64,000 nt of DNA from Clostridia bacterium (GCA_017541375.1 JAFXZE010000006.1:102125-166124), one strand, 5' to 3'. Shown: positions 15,747 to 25,376, counted from the first letter of the stretch. A program made the numbers and translations. Notes: generated by a model from the sequence alone, not told the origin.

Positions 15747-17222
15747 ATGCAATTTAGTAAACTTATTTCTGTATTAGATAAAAAAGTAGAAAAAGATTTT
15801 GATATACGCGAAATAAAAATTGATAGTAGAGAAGTTAATGTTGGAGATGTTTTTGTATGTATAAAGGGAACCAATTTTGATGGACACGACTATGTAAATG
15901 AAGCAATTGAGCGGGGCGCTAGCGCAATAATAGGCGAGAGAGAAATAAAGGCTGATATTCCTTGTATATTGGTAAAAAATAGTAGAATTGCTCTATCAAA
16001 ATTAGCTAATAAATATTTCGATCACCCTAACAAAAGCTTTAAACTGGTGGGGATTACAGGCACAAATGGCAAAACAACCACAACATTTATCATTCAAAAT
16101 ATGCTAGAATGTAGTGGGAAAAAAGTGGGAGTAATTGGTACATTGGGGGCATATATTGGTGACCAGAAAATTGAAAGCGAAAGTTGTTTGACTACTCCTG
16201 ATCCGATAGATCTAAATCGCATTTTTAGCGTAATGGCAAAAAATAAAGTGGATGTAGTGGTGATGGAGGTTAGTGCTCATGCTATTGCCCTAGAAAAACT
16301 TGCCGGTATTACATTTGATATAGGTGTGTTGACTAATATCACTCAAGATCACTTGGATTTTTTTGAAAATATGGACAACTATAAGAAAACAAAAGAGCGA
16401 TTTATTACTCAAATGTGCAATATTGCAATAGTAAATAGTGATGATCCAATCTGTCAAGAAATCATTAATAAGGTAGAAAATCAGGAATTAAAGCTAAATC
16501 TAACTAGTTTTGGTGTTGAGAATGTAGCAGACAATTTTGCTACAAGTATTCACCTGTACTCTAGGGGCGCAAGCTATTTTCTCAATATAGATGATAACCT
16601 TTTTTGTGTAAATACACTACTTTGTGGCATTTTTAACATAAAAAATGCATTATGTGCTGCCAGTGTATGTTATGAGCTAGGTGTGGATATAGCAGCAATT
16701 CAAAATGGAATCAATACCATGCTTAGTGTTCCAGGAAGATTTAATGTAATGCATCTTGCTAATATGACTAGTGTGGTGATCGATTATGCTCATACTCCAG
16801 ACGGGCTAAGTAATATTCTTTCTGGGGTGAGAGAAAGTTTTAGTGGAAAGATTATATGCGTGTTTGGATGTGGTGGTAATAGAGATAAATCTAAGCGTCC
16901 CATTATGGGATCAATTGCAGAAAAACTGTCGGATGAAGTAATTATTACAAGTGACAATCCGCGTTTTGAACCGCCAGAAGCAATAATAAATGATATTTTA
17001 GCTGGAGTAACTAACAAAAACAAGGTAAAATGCATAACTGATAGAATTTTGGCAATAAATTATGCATTGAGAAGGGCTGATAAAAACGACGTGATAGTTA
17101 TAGCAGGAAAGGGGGCGGAGAACTATATCGATGTTATGGGAGAAAAAATTCCGTATAGTGATGCTCTTACAGTAGAGGAAGAGAGTAAAAAAATATTTGA
17201 GGCAGATAAATGTTTGTGTTGA
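15747..17222 (+). CDS. murE: UDP-MurNAc-L-Ala-D-Glu:meso-diaminopimelate ligase
   Basis: 491 residues. The ATP-binding loop is GITGTNGKTTT near residue 107, and the central Mur-ligase and C-terminal domains follow. The motif DNPRFE marks MurE enzymes that add meso-diaminopimelate rather than lysine. It adds the third residue of the peptidoglycan stem peptide in the cytoplasm. The start is set at MQFSKLIS (15747, after GAGGTGGG), because the in-frame extension to 15702 is not conserved in length. It overlaps mraY by 13 nt. Confidence 0.93.
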   Translation: MQFSKLISVLDKKVEKDFDIREIKIDSREVNVGDVFVCIKGTNFDGHDYVNEAIERGASAIIGEREIKADIPCILVKNSRIALSKLANKYFDHPNKSFKLVGITGTNGKTTTTFIIQNMLECSGKKVGVIGTLGAYIGDQKIESESCLTTPDPIDLNRIFSVMAKNKVDVVVMEVSAHAIALEKLAGITFDIGVLTNITQDHLDFFENMDNYKKTKERFITQMCNIAIVNSDDPICQEIINKVENQELKLNLTSFGVENVADNFATSIHLYSRGASYFLNIDDNLFCVNTLLCGIFNIKNALCAASVCYELGVDIAAIQNGINTMLSVPGRFNVMHLANMTSVVIDYAHTPDGLSNILSGVRESFSGKIICVFGCGGNRDKSKRPIMGSIAEKLSDEVIITSDNPRFEPPEAIINDILAGVTNKNKVKCITDRILAINYALRRADKNDVIVIAGKGAENYIDVMGEKIPYSDALTVEEESKKIFEADKCLC

Positions 17223-18196
17223 TAGTGGCCTTTATTTTATGTTTTGGGTTAGCGCTTTGTTTGGCTCCTTTTATAATTAGTTTAGCTAAAAAAGTTGGCG
17301 CGAGACAAAATATCTTGCAATATGTGACAACGCATTTTAATAAACAAGGCACACCGACAATGGGTGGGCTTATTTTCTTGTTGCCCACAATTTTTATCGT
17401 TCTTGTGCTAAATAATGGTCAATCAACACTTACTTTTGTTGCTCTAGGGGTAATGGCAGGATTTGGAATGTTGGGGTTTTTGGATGACTTTATTAAGGTA
17501 CATACTCACAAAAATCTTGGATTAAGAGCATATCAAAAAATAATTGGGCAGTTTGGTATTGCTACGATTGTGGCGATATTTGTCTTTATACAGCCACTAA
17601 TAGGGGGGAGTTTGAATTTTTGTGACACCCAATTTGATATAGGCTGGGTGATTATTCCGCTAGTAATTTTTGTGTTACTCGCTATGACCAATTCAGCCAA
17701 TCTTACTGATGGACTAGATGGATTGGCTGGTTGGACAAGTTTGATTATGCTAATAGGGCTAGCTGTTATATTAGATATTGAGTTGATGTCCGAAGGTCAG
17801 AGCTTAGATTATGTTGCTGAGTTAAAAAATCTAGAATTGCTTTGTGTTGCTCTCAGTGGAGCGTTGCTTGCGTTTTTATGCTTTAATAGTTATCCAGCCA
17901 CAGTTTTTATGGGAGATACGGGTTCGCTAGCATTGGGAGGAGTAATTGCTACTATTGCTATTTTTTGTAGAGCTACGCTTATTCTACCAATATTATGTTT
18001 GGTGTTTGTAGTAAGTGCGATTAGTGTGATTATCCAAGTGGTTCATTTTAAGCGAACGGGGAAACGCATTTTTTTGATGGCCCCACTTCATCATCATTTT
18101 GAAAAGCGTGGAATGAATGAAAACAAAATTGTTGTAATATATATAGTAGTGACCATTATTGGCGCATTAGTTTCAATTTTACTTTTTGGGAGGTAG
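17210..18196 (+). CDS. mraY: Phospho-MurNAc-pentapeptide transferase MraY
   Basis: 328-residue polytopic membrane enzyme with about ten hydrophobic segments. Conserved stretches include GTPTMGGL near residue 46, LGFLDDFIK, SANLTDGLDGLAG, MGDTGSLALGG and the HHHFEKRG loop. It transfers phospho-MurNAc-pentapeptide to undecaprenyl phosphate, making lipid I. It overlaps murE, and the murD start follows its stop by 1 nt. Confidence 0.96.
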   Translation: MFVLIVAFILCFGLALCLAPFIISLAKKVGARQNILQYVTTHFNKQGTPTMGGLIFLLPTIFIVLVLNNGQSTLTFVALGVMAGFGMLGFLDDFIKVHTHKNLGLRAYQKIIGQFGIATIVAIFVFIQPLIGGSLNFCDTQFDIGWVIIPLVIFVLLAMTNSANLTDGLDGLAGWTSLIMLIGLAVILDIELMSEGQSLDYVAELKNLELLCVALSGALLAFLCFNSYPATVFMGDTGSLALGGVIATIAIFCRATLILPILCLVFVVSAISVIIQVVHFKRTGKRIFLMAPLHHHFEKRGMNENKIVVIYIVVTIIGALVSILLFGR

Positions 18197-18197
18197 A

Positions 18198-19517
18198 GTG
18201 GGCTACTATTTAGTATGGGGATTGGGTATTAGCGGAATGAGTGCTATAGACTTTCTTTTAAGTAAAGGTAAAAAGGTAAAAGTGTATGACGATGATAAAA
18301 CTAAGCTTTTTGATTTGCGGGCAAAAAATTTGTTGATAAATTGCGTAGTTGAATCAAAGTTGAATAAGACAACCCTATTAGGCGTAGAATGCGTAGTGCT
18401 AAGCCCTACAGTGAGAATTGACAAAAGGATAAAAAAAATAATCACCGCTTTGGGGATAAAAATCATGAGTGAATTTAGTTTGGCTAGTTTTTTTAACCCA
18501 GCGCCACTATATTGCGTGACTGGGACAAATGGAAAAACTACCACAGTAAATATGTTACAAGCAATGTTAAGTAGTTGCGGACAGGCATATTTAGTAGGGA
18601 ATGTTGGCACGCCTTTTACTAGTGTGGTATCAAAAATAAACAGTGGAGATAGTGTCGTAGCTGAAGTTAGTAATTTTCAACTTGAAAATATGGATGGAGT
18701 GATAGCAAATGCCGTGGCGATCACTAATATTGCACCCGATCATCTAGATATGTATTCGTCATTTACAGAGTACATCAAAGCAAAACATAATATAATGTCT
18801 GTTGTTCAGTCTAAAAAAGTCTTTTTAAATTATGATGATGAGATTTTGCGTGAGTGGGGCGATGGTAGAAGTGAATATTTTAGCTTGAAACCGTTGCCTA
18901 ATGACAAAAATGGTATTTTTGTAAATAATGGAGAGATTTATCAACAGCAGAATGGAGTATATGAAAAACTCATGGATTTACCTCCATTAAAGAGTAGGCA
19001 TAATGTGGCTAATTTTTTGTGCGCTATGAGTTTGGCTCTTTATGCAGGGGTAAGTGTGGAACAAATCTCCAACGCTACCAGGTCATTTGTTTTACCTAGA
19101 CATAGACAGGAAATAGTAAAGATAAAAGATGGGATAACATTTGTCAACGATAGTAAAGCCACCAACATTCACGCTGTAAAAAGTGCTTTGGAGAACTTTA
19201 AGGAGAGTAGAATAATTTTACTTTTAGGTGGTAGCGATAAGGGGGAAGATTACGCTGCGTTTTTATCAAAAATACCGAGTAATGTAAAATGTGTGGTGAC
19301 TTTTGGAGCATTGCATAAGAAATTGTCGGCAATTTTAAAGAGAGAAAAGAAAGCATATCATGATTGCGGCGATGTTTTTGAGGCTGTGAATACAAGTATA
19401 AATATTGCAAAGACTGGAGATGTCGTGCTTTTTAGCCCTGGAGGGGCAAGTTTTGATGAATTTACTAGTTACTCTGAGCGGGGTGATTATTTTTGTGAGT
19501 TGGTAAATGAAATTTGA
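18198..19517 (+). CDS. murD: UDP-MurNAc-L-Ala:D-Glu ligase
   Basis: 439 residues. An N-terminal Rossmann-like domain (YYLVWGLGISGMSA) precedes the ATP loop VTGTNGKTTT near residue 106. Further matches are NFQLENMD, HLDMYSS and FVNDSKATN. It adds D-glutamate to UDP-MurNAc-Ala. The GTG at 18198 is chosen because GGGAGG lies 5 nt upstream. It overlaps ftsW by 11 nt. Confidence 0.93.
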   Translation: MGYYLVWGLGISGMSAIDFLLSKGKKVKVYDDDKTKLFDLRAKNLLINCVVESKLNKTTLLGVECVVLSPTVRIDKRIKKIITALGIKIMSEFSLASFFNPAPLYCVTGTNGKTTTVNMLQAMLSSCGQAYLVGNVGTPFTSVVSKINSGDSVVAEVSNFQLENMDGVIANAVAITNIAPDHLDMYSSFTEYIKAKHNIMSVVQSKKVFLNYDDEILREWGDGRSEYFSLKPLPNDKNGIFVNNGEIYQQQNGVYEKLMDLPPLKSRHNVANFLCAMSLALYAGVSVEQISNATRSFVLPRHRQEIVKIKDGITFVNDSKATNIHAVKSALENFKESRIILLLGGSDKGEDYAAFLSKIPSNVKCVVTFGALHKKLSAILKREKKAYHDCGDVFEAVNTSINIAKTGDVVLFSPGGASFDEFTSYSERGDYFCELVNEI

Positions 19518-20616
19518 TTTAAATTTAAATTGGCGAATAGCACTTCCTACTATAATTCTAAGTTTATTCGGGATAGTTATGGTGTATTCAGCATCGAGTT
19601 ATTCAGCTAGTATTAATTATAATGATGCATTTTATTTTGTAAAAAAGCAAGCAATTGGTGTGGTGTTGGGGTTGGTAGCTATGCTACTACTTAGTAATTT
19701 TGACTATAAGAAGTTGAGTAAATTTAAAATAGCATCGCTTATTTTAGGCTTTGTTCTCTTGTTGCTTGTATTTATTCCGGGAATTGGCATCGAGTCATAT
19801 GGAGCTAAGCGTTGGATTGGATTTGGATTTTTTAGTTTTCAAGCTAGCGAAGTTGCAAAGTTTTGTTTTATTATATTTGCCGCTAGCTATATGGCGAAAA
19901 ACTATAAAAGGCTAAATAGTTTTTGGAAAATACTGCCAGTGATATCGGTAGGTGGGGTAATGTGTTTACTCATAATGCTAGAACCCAATATGAGCATTAC
20001 TATTTGCTTAGGGGGCTTGATGCTAGTTATGTTGTTGCTAGGGGGAATAAGGATAAAGCATTTGGGGTTGTTGGTTGTGCCAGCAATATTACTTGTGCCG
20101 ATACTCATAATTATAGAGCCATATAGATTAAATAGACTGCTGGCTTTTTTAGATCCTTGGGCTAGTCCGCAGGGAGAAGGTTTCCAGCTTATTCAGTCAC
20201 TATATTCACTAGGTAACGGAGGTTTATTTGGGGTAGGACTCTTTAATAGTAGGCAAAAGTATAATTTTCTCCCTTTTAGTGAAAGTGACTTTATATTTAG
20301 TATAATTGGCGAAGAACTGGGGTTTGTGGGCGCTATAGGTGTGGTGCTGATATTCTTAATTCTTATCTATAATGGCTATAAAGTGGCAATGCACTCTCGA
20401 GATCGACTTGGCTTTTTGCTTGCCAGTGGAATTAGCTCAATTCTTGCTATTCAAGTCTTACTCAATATCGCTGTTGTTACTGGTGCTGTACCACCGACAG
20501 GACTACCACTTCCATTTATCTCGGCTGGCAGCACTTCGCTTGTGGTGTTTATGAGTGCTGTGGGAGTGGTGTTAAACATATCAAAACAAAGTAAAATTGC
20601 AAACTTATTAAATTAA
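19507..20616 (+). CDS. ftsW: SEDS-family peptidoglycan polymerase FtsW/SpoVE-like
   Basis: 369 residues with about ten transmembrane segments. The family signatures are present: YSASSYSA at the first helix, ASEVAKF, PWASPQGEGFQLIQSLYSLGNGG, FSESDFIFSIIGEELGF and PPTGLPLPFISAGSTS. SEDS proteins polymerise lipid II at the septum with a partner PBP. The mur-cluster context supports FtsW over RodA. murG, which usually follows, is absent here. Confidence 0.9.
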   Translation: MKFDLNLNWRIALPTIILSLFGIVMVYSASSYSASINYNDAFYFVKKQAIGVVLGLVAMLLLSNFDYKKLSKFKIASLILGFVLLLLVFIPGIGIESYGAKRWIGFGFFSFQASEVAKFCFIIFAASYMAKNYKRLNSFWKILPVISVGGVMCLLIMLEPNMSITICLGGLMLVMLLLGGIRIKHLGLLVVPAILLVPILIIIEPYRLNRLLAFLDPWASPQGEGFQLIQSLYSLGNGGLFGVGLFNSRQKYNFLPFSESDFIFSIIGEELGFVGAIGVVLIFLILIYNGYKVAMHSRDRLGFLLASGISSILAIQVLLNIAVVTGAVPPTGLPLPFISAGSTSLVVFMSAVGVVLNISKQSKIANLLN

Positions 20617-20639
20617 TGTATTTGTATAATGAATGTACA

Positions 20640-20668
20640 TTGACTGAATTATGCTTATGTGATATAAT
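20640..20668 (+). promoter_or_regulatory. Strong sigma-A promoter
   Basis: TTGACT, 17-bp spacer, TATAAT, upstream of the gene at 20687. Confidence 0.8.
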
Positions 20669-20686
20669 TCCGTCAGGTGGTGTATT

Positions 20687-21385
20687 ATGGATGATTGGGA
20701 AAAACTAGATGTACTTCACAAAAAATATGATATATTAAAGTCTTCAGTGGAAAAAAGCAAAAGAAAATTAAAAAAAATTGGCACAACAGCTTTTTGCTTG
20801 GCCAGTGCAATAGGTTGTTGTATCGTTGCTGATTCAAACTATCAAAAAAGTAAATTAAAAAAAGAAACTGAGTTAGCTGAATATGTAGAGAACACAAAGC
20901 AAGAATTATCAGATAAATATTTAGCTGTGTCAAAATATCTTGAAGATCACCCTGATGAAGTCGTAGACGATGAGACTTTTGGTAAGTTTTTATATAACGT
21001 AACAGAATACAGGGAATTTAGGAATTATTTATATGAACGATATAATGAGAATGGAAGCTACGAAGCTTCATATACTTACAAACCTGAGTATAGGGACTTT
21101 ATCGATATGTACGGTGGGAAGCGTGAATATGGCTTTGTTAATGGATATGGTTTTCAATATATATTAGACACAATTGATTCGATGAAAGAGAGCATAAATG
21201 ATTATTCTTTATTTGATTCATTGGGGGATACTCTCACTATTCCTACGGGTCTTGGTGCAGGACTGGGAGCTGTTGGGGCAGTTGCACTAAATTATGGCCT
21301 AACAATGCATAGATATAAAAAACAAGGAGATCAATTGCGGTATGCTATTGATGCACTTGAAGATAAACTTTATTGGAATAAGTAG
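20687..21385 (+). CDS. Membrane-anchored protein of unknown function
   Basis: 232 residues. A Lys-rich N-terminal helix is followed by one hydrophobic segment near 32-50 (IGTTAFCLASAIGCC) and a charged coiled-coil-like stretch. A Tyr-rich middle part (NENGSYEASYTYKPEY) follows, then a Gly/Ala-rich segment near 188-208 that may be a second membrane helix, and a charged tail. No family is recognised. It has its own promoter and an AGGTGG ribosome binding site, so it is probably expressed alone. Confidence 0.65.
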   Translation: MDDWEKLDVLHKKYDILKSSVEKSKRKLKKIGTTAFCLASAIGCCIVADSNYQKSKLKKETELAEYVENTKQELSDKYLAVSKYLEDHPDEVVDDETFGKFLYNVTEYREFRNYLYERYNENGSYEASYTYKPEYRDFIDMYGGKREYGFVNGYGFQYILDTIDSMKESINDYSLFDSLGDTLTIPTGLGAGLGAVGAVALNYGLTMHRYKKQGDQLRYAIDALEDKLYWNK

Positions 21386-21444
21386 AGATAAATATTATTT
21401 TTTATAAAGTTTTTAAAATTGATGCAAGTTTTGGATAAGTATGA

Positions 21445-21450
21445 TATAAT
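21445..21450 (+). promoter_or_regulatory. -10 box of the GNAT gene
   Basis: TATAAT with an upstream TG-like context, 18 bp before the start at 21468; no good -35 box at 17 bp. Confidence 0.4.
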
Positions 21451-21467
21451 ACTCTTAAGGGGGGGGT

Positions 21468-21935
21468 ATGGAGATAAAGTATTTTTCAGATTTAACAGAA
21501 GATCAAGTAAAATTTATTGCAGAAACTAATTATAATTATTGGAAAAAGTTTAATCCTATTTTAAATTATGAAGAATCTACTGGCGCAATTATTGCTATGA
21601 GAAAAAATAAGGATAAATTACCTATAGGGCTTGCTCTTGTTGAGAAAGATGATATAATCGGATTTTGCACACTTAGAGAAAATAGACTTGTTAATCATTT
21701 GAATATAAATCCTTGGTTGTGCAATGTGATGATATTTGAGAAGTATCAAGGGAAGGGATATGCCAAGAATATGCTGGATGCTGCGTGCAAAAAATTTAAG
21801 CATTTTGGTTATAATAAAGTATATGCTTGGACAGATCAAGTGCCTGAGTTTTACAAAAAACTTGGGTGGAAATACGAAGGTAAAATTACCAAAAACGAAG
21901 GGGGAGAAGGCTTGCTTTTTTCTAAAGATATTTGA
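21468..21935 (+). CDS. GNAT-family N-acetyltransferase
   Basis: 155 residues with the acetyl-CoA pyrophosphate loop YQGKGYAKNML near residue 92, a preceding beta strand (PWLCNVMIFEKY) and the closing FYKKLGWKYEGK. The substrate is unknown. A G-run of seven bases directly before the ATG serves as ribosome binding site. Confidence 0.82.
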   Translation: MEIKYFSDLTEDQVKFIAETNYNYWKKFNPILNYEESTGAIIAMRKNKDKLPIGLALVEKDDIIGFCTLRENRLVNHLNINPWLCNVMIFEKYQGKGYAKNMLDAACKKFKHFGYNKVYAWTDQVPEFYKKLGWKYEGKITKNEGGEGLLFSKDI

Positions 21936-21943
21936 GTAAAACA

Positions 21944-21972
21944 TTGACAAAGAAACTTCTTTGTGTTAAAAT
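21944..21972 (+). promoter_or_regulatory. Sigma-A promoter of the TerD-like gene
   Basis: Perfect -35 TTGACA, 17-bp spacer, TAAAAT, immediately followed by the structured leader at 21975. Confidence 0.8.
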
Positions 21973-21974
21973 AA

Positions 21975-22051
21975 AAATGATAAGTGAATTTTGAGTTGGA
22001 CCTTATTTCGCTTCTGTCACAAGTTTAGGCCGACCTCACTTATCATTTTTT
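21975..22051 (+). promoter_or_regulatory. Attenuator-like structured leader
   Basis: A 13-bp perfect stem (21975-21987 with 22036-22048) encloses 48 nt with further pairing potential (TTGG/CCGA and CCT/AGG). A T-run follows the 3' arm. The whole has the form of an intrinsic terminator placed between promoter and ribosome binding site. Confidence 0.6.
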
Positions 22052-22067
22052 GTATTTGGAGGGTAGA

Positions 22068-24014
22068 ATGAGGGACAAGATACTTATTGAAAGAAGACTT
22101 TTGGAGATTGATAATCCGAGTAAAAATGCCGCATATTTATCAGCAAAGTTATATAATCAATTTGGTATAATTGTGGATAAGCCAATGATGCTATCTAAAA
22201 ACAATGTAGAAACAGTGGCAGATTTTTATTCTGCAAAAATCCCTGAAGGATTTTATAAAAACCCACAAGACTTGACATATTTTTCAACAGATGAACTAAT
22301 TATTGAACAGTTGGTTTCATATTTTCAGATTGCGATGAATGGTGAAAAATCTTTAGATGAAGAAGTGTTTAAAAGGAATGAAGTTTTTGCTAAAGCTTTG
22401 CCAAATTATTCAGCGGGAAAAGAGATTAAACTTAGAAAATATGAGCTAATTTCAAAAGAGGAAGCTGATAACAAACTGCTTTCTATAGTAAATGACTTGT
22501 GTAAATACACTAGACCATGGAGTGAGATGGAACTTTCTGAATTTAAGTGGTTATATCTAAATGGTTTTTATAATGAGCAATATCTATTGTGTAGAGACAA
22601 TGCAATTTCTCTGTTTCTGGAATATAAAAATGAATATTTTGCCAAAATGCTCGATAAAAAAGATATTGTAAAAATGAGCCTTAACAAGTTTGGATATCAG
22701 AAAAAACTTGATTTTTCAGATGATGATAAGACAATTTTTGCTTTGGCTATCAAAAATGCAAAAGATTGCGCACTGTCATTGAGCCAAGCAAAGCGTTTTA
22801 ACGCAATCATCAGAAAAGTAGGCATTTCTATTCCCAAATCTGATAATAGCAAAAGTCCTTATAAAAAAGCACTAAAACTATTATCGCAAAAAGATGTGAT
22901 AGGCGCAGCCAAAACATTGGCTAATTCTGGTTCGTTGTTAGAAAGGAATTTAGTGTTTTTATTATCTAGAGCAAGTTTTGAAGAAGGGCGAGAAATTGTA
23001 AATATGGTTAAATCTGATAACCCAATTGTGCTTATTCAATTACTGCTGGGCATTATAAATGACGATTATAGTAAAAGTCGTGAGTTTAAATTTTACTTTA
23101 ACAAACGATTAAAAAGTCATACTGAAACTGAAAAGGAACATCAATTTAGAAAATCTGTATTGTCTTTGGGAATAAAAAACTTTTTAATCGACGAATTCAA
23201 TAAAAAGATAAAGAGTTATTATGAAAGCAAACCTTCTCTTGGCAAAATATACATAGCTGATCATTTTAAAAATGTTGCATTGCCACTTAACACTAGTGCA
23301 ATGGGACAAGGCCTCGATGTTTTGCCTACCGGTAGCAGACTAAAGATTAATGCTGAATATGTAAGAGCGTTTTGCTATTGGTATAATGCTTTTGACATAG
23401 ATGCTTCTGTTGCGTTTATCAAGGATAAAGATGATATTTCCTATATGTATTGGGGAAATTACTCTAAGATGAGTTTTGGAAAAAGCGCTCTTTGTTCTGG
23501 AGATTGTAGGGCAAAAGATGGTGCTGAATTTTGTGATTTTAGGATTGATGAGCTTAAAGAGCTTGGGTATAAATATGCTGTATTTACACTAAATGGATAT
23601 GGCTCCCAATTGGACCACGGCGAAATATATTGTGGATATCAAAATAAAAATAATTTGGATACAGCAGCGTGGGATCCTAAAAATATTGAGCTGAAAATAA
23701 ATGTAAAAGGCGACAGCCGAGGATATGTTGGGTTTGCTCTCGATTTTGAAAATAACGAAATTGTTATATTAAATCAAGTTTTAGTTAGTAATAGAGCTGT
23801 TGTAAATAGTGATATGATAAAATCTATTGATGCATATTTAAATAGGAATTACGTAACAAACTTCAATATGTATAAGTTGCTTTCTTACAGGGGGCAAATT
23901 GTAAATAACAAAGAAGAGGCAGATGTTATTTTTGATGATAATTACATTGCCAAAGATGGGCAGACTGTTATTTCATCATTTAACATAGAAAAATTAATTT
24001 CACTTTTAAAATAA
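22068..24014 (+). CDS. Large protein with C-terminal TerD-like domain
   Basis: 648 residues. Residues 1-390 are mostly helical and not recognised. From about 400 to 560 the sequence has the TerD-type stress-domain pattern: FKNVALPLNTSA, then FDIDASVAFI, LCSGDCRAKDGAEFCDF, and LGYKYAVFTLNGYGSQ. It resembles the tellurite-resistance-associated domain of large fused proteins of actinobacteria and myxobacteria. TerD domains are calcium-binding stress proteins; the role here is unknown. The start at 22068 follows GGAGGG; an upstream in-frame start would lie in the terminator-like leader. Confidence 0.6.
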   Translation: MRDKILIERRLLEIDNPSKNAAYLSAKLYNQFGIIVDKPMMLSKNNVETVADFYSAKIPEGFYKNPQDLTYFSTDELIIEQLVSYFQIAMNGEKSLDEEVFKRNEVFAKALPNYSAGKEIKLRKYELISKEEADNKLLSIVNDLCKYTRPWSEMELSEFKWLYLNGFYNEQYLLCRDNAISLFLEYKNEYFAKMLDKKDIVKMSLNKFGYQKKLDFSDDDKTIFALAIKNAKDCALSLSQAKRFNAIIRKVGISIPKSDNSKSPYKKALKLLSQKDVIGAAKTLANSGSLLERNLVFLLSRASFEEGREIVNMVKSDNPIVLIQLLLGIINDDYSKSREFKFYFNKRLKSHTETEKEHQFRKSVLSLGIKNFLIDEFNKKIKSYYESKPSLGKIYIADHFKNVALPLNTSAMGQGLDVLPTGSRLKINAEYVRAFCYWYNAFDIDASVAFIKDKDDISYMYWGNYSKMSFGKSALCSGDCRAKDGAEFCDFRIDELKELGYKYAVFTLNGYGSQLDHGEIYCGYQNKNNLDTAAWDPKNIELKINVKGDSRGYVGFALDFENNEIVILNQVLVSNRAVVNSDMIKSIDAYLNRNYVTNFNMYKLLSYRGQIVNNKEEADVIFDDNYIAKDGQTVISSFNIEKLISLLK

Positions 24015-24022
24015 TTGAAAAC

Positions 24023-24044
24023 GCGAGCATATGGCTTGCTTTTT
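24023..24044 (+). terminator. Terminator after the TerD-like gene
   Basis: GCGAGC pairs with GCTTGC (one G-T pair), then TTTTT. Confidence 0.6.
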
Positions 24045-24070
24045 CCAAAAAAACAAGTTAGGAGAAAATT

Positions 24071-24550
24071 ATGCATGCTATCAAGAGTTTTGTGCTGGAT
24101 AAGGATGTGTTTTTGAAAAATGAGAATAAATATTTAGACTTAATCAATTCCTTTTATAAGTCAAATGGTGATAGTTATGAAAAATTGAACATTGAGGATA
24201 TGATTATCAACAAAAATGTTTTTTATGGATTGGTTATGAAAGATGAAGATATAATCTGTTTATGTCGATTTGCAAAAATGTATGATAGAAAGACTATATA
24301 TTGTATACGTCAAATAAACACCTTAGTAGAGTACTCACACAAAGGCTTTGCAGCGTTGTGTTATGATACTATTCAAGAATATGTGAAATCAAAGGGTGGA
24401 CGGAAAATCATTTCATTTGTTGCGAGTGATAATATCAATTCGAAAAATTTACATCGAAAGTGTGGCTATTCAAGTGTTTTGCCAAATAAAACATTGAGGG
24501 CAACCAACTATTATTTTGAAGATAGCATTTGTTACGAAAAGAAAATTTAA
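24071..24550 (+). CDS. GNAT-like acetyltransferase
   Basis: 159 residues. The segment CIRQINTLVEYSHKGFAALCYDTIQEYV resembles the strand-loop-helix that binds acetyl-CoA, with a degenerate pyrophosphate loop (SHKGFAAL). SDNINSKNLHRKCGY matches the usual C-terminal GNAT motif. The substrate is unknown. An AGGAG site precedes the ATG. It probably shares a transcript with the creatininase-like gene that follows. Confidence 0.7.
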   Translation: MHAIKSFVLDKDVFLKNENKYLDLINSFYKSNGDSYEKLNIEDMIINKNVFYGLVMKDEDIICLCRFAKMYDRKTIYCIRQINTLVEYSHKGFAALCYDTIQEYVKSKGGRKIISFVASDNINSKNLHRKCGYSSVLPNKTLRATNYYFEDSICYEKKI

Positions 24551-24590
24551 AAAACGCATAATTGATTATTTTCCCAGAGGTGAATTAATA

Positions 24591-25292
24591 ATGAAATTAA
24601 ATCAATTAAAGTATACAGAGATTAAAAAGTATCTAGAGAAGAAGGATTGTCTAATTATCCCTGTGGGTACATGTGAGCAACATGGACCACATTTGCCATT
24701 GTGCTCAGATACTATTGTTGCTGAGAGAATATGTGATGAGATTTCCTCTAAGTATAATATTCTCGTTGCGCCGACTGTCAATTATGGGGTAAATTTACCA
24801 ATTGATGACAATATGACCGGTACATGTGGGATAACATATATCCTTTTAAAGGATACACTTAGTAGCATTACTCAATATTGGAAAAATCAAGGATTCCGGC
24901 ACTTTTTTGTGGTGTCGTGCCATGGAGATTTTTTTCATATCAGGGCATTAAACGACACTGGTGATAATATCACAGTTATTGAGCCGTATGATGTAGATAT
25001 TAGTGATATACTAGAGCGTCAAGTATGTGCTAGACATGCTTGCGAGGCGGAGACTTCTGTACTATTGTATTTATATCCAGAACTTGTGGATATGAGCAAA
25101 GCAATTGATTTTGATGTGCCTATTGAGAAATTTTTACCATATTTAGAGCACAAATCTAGCAAAAAACTTGATGGATATGTTGGTAATATTGGATACGCTA
25201 CATACGCAAGCAAAGAGAAAGGGAAATTGATATACACTAGAATGAAACAAAAGGCAGAAGATGTTATAAAAGAGTATTTAGCTAAACTTTAG
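24591..25292 (+). CDS. Creatininase-family amidohydrolase
   Basis: 233 residues. The metal site typical of the family is visible: PVGTCEQHGPHLPLCSDT (Glu, His, Asp ligands), then SCHGDFFH, and an acidic HACEAETS segment. The family hydrolyses creatinine and various pterin, flavin or mycofactocin-type amides; the actual substrate is not evident. The start is at MKLNQLKYTE after an AGAGG site. An in-frame extension to 24516 overlaps the GNAT gene and is not expected. Confidence 0.85.
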   Translation: MKLNQLKYTEIKKYLEKKDCLIIPVGTCEQHGPHLPLCSDTIVAERICDEISSKYNILVAPTVNYGVNLPIDDNMTGTCGITYILLKDTLSSITQYWKNQGFRHFFVVSCHGDFFHIRALNDTGDNITVIEPYDVDISDILERQVCARHACEAETSVLLYLYPELVDMSKAIDFDVPIEKFLPYLEHKSSKKLDGYVGNIGYATYASKEKGKLIYTRMKQKAEDVIKEYLAKL

Positions 25293-25307
25293 TGTTAATA
25301 AATAATG

Positions 25308-25330
25308 GAGCAGAGGCTCTTTTTGTTTTT
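25308..25330 (+). terminator. Terminator after the creatininase-family gene
   Basis: GAGC pairs with GCTC (loop AGAG), then TTTTTGTTTTTT. Confidence 0.65.
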
Positions 25331-25364
25331 TAAAAAATTTGATACAAAATTAATATTTTTGTGT

Positions 25365-25370
25365 TATAAT
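25365..25370 (+). promoter_or_regulatory. -10 box six bases before the phosphoesterase start
   Basis: TATAAT ends at 25370 and the ATG is at 25377, where transcription would start. No ribosome binding site fits between them, which suggests a leaderless message. The best -35-like box (TTGATA, 25339) has a long 20-bp spacer. Confidence 0.4.
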
Positions 25371-25376
25371 GAAAAT

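Noticed and set aside
24516-24590. N-terminal extension of the creatininase-family protein
   Set aside because: It overlaps the preceding gene, has no family counterpart, and a good start with ribosome binding site exists at 24591.
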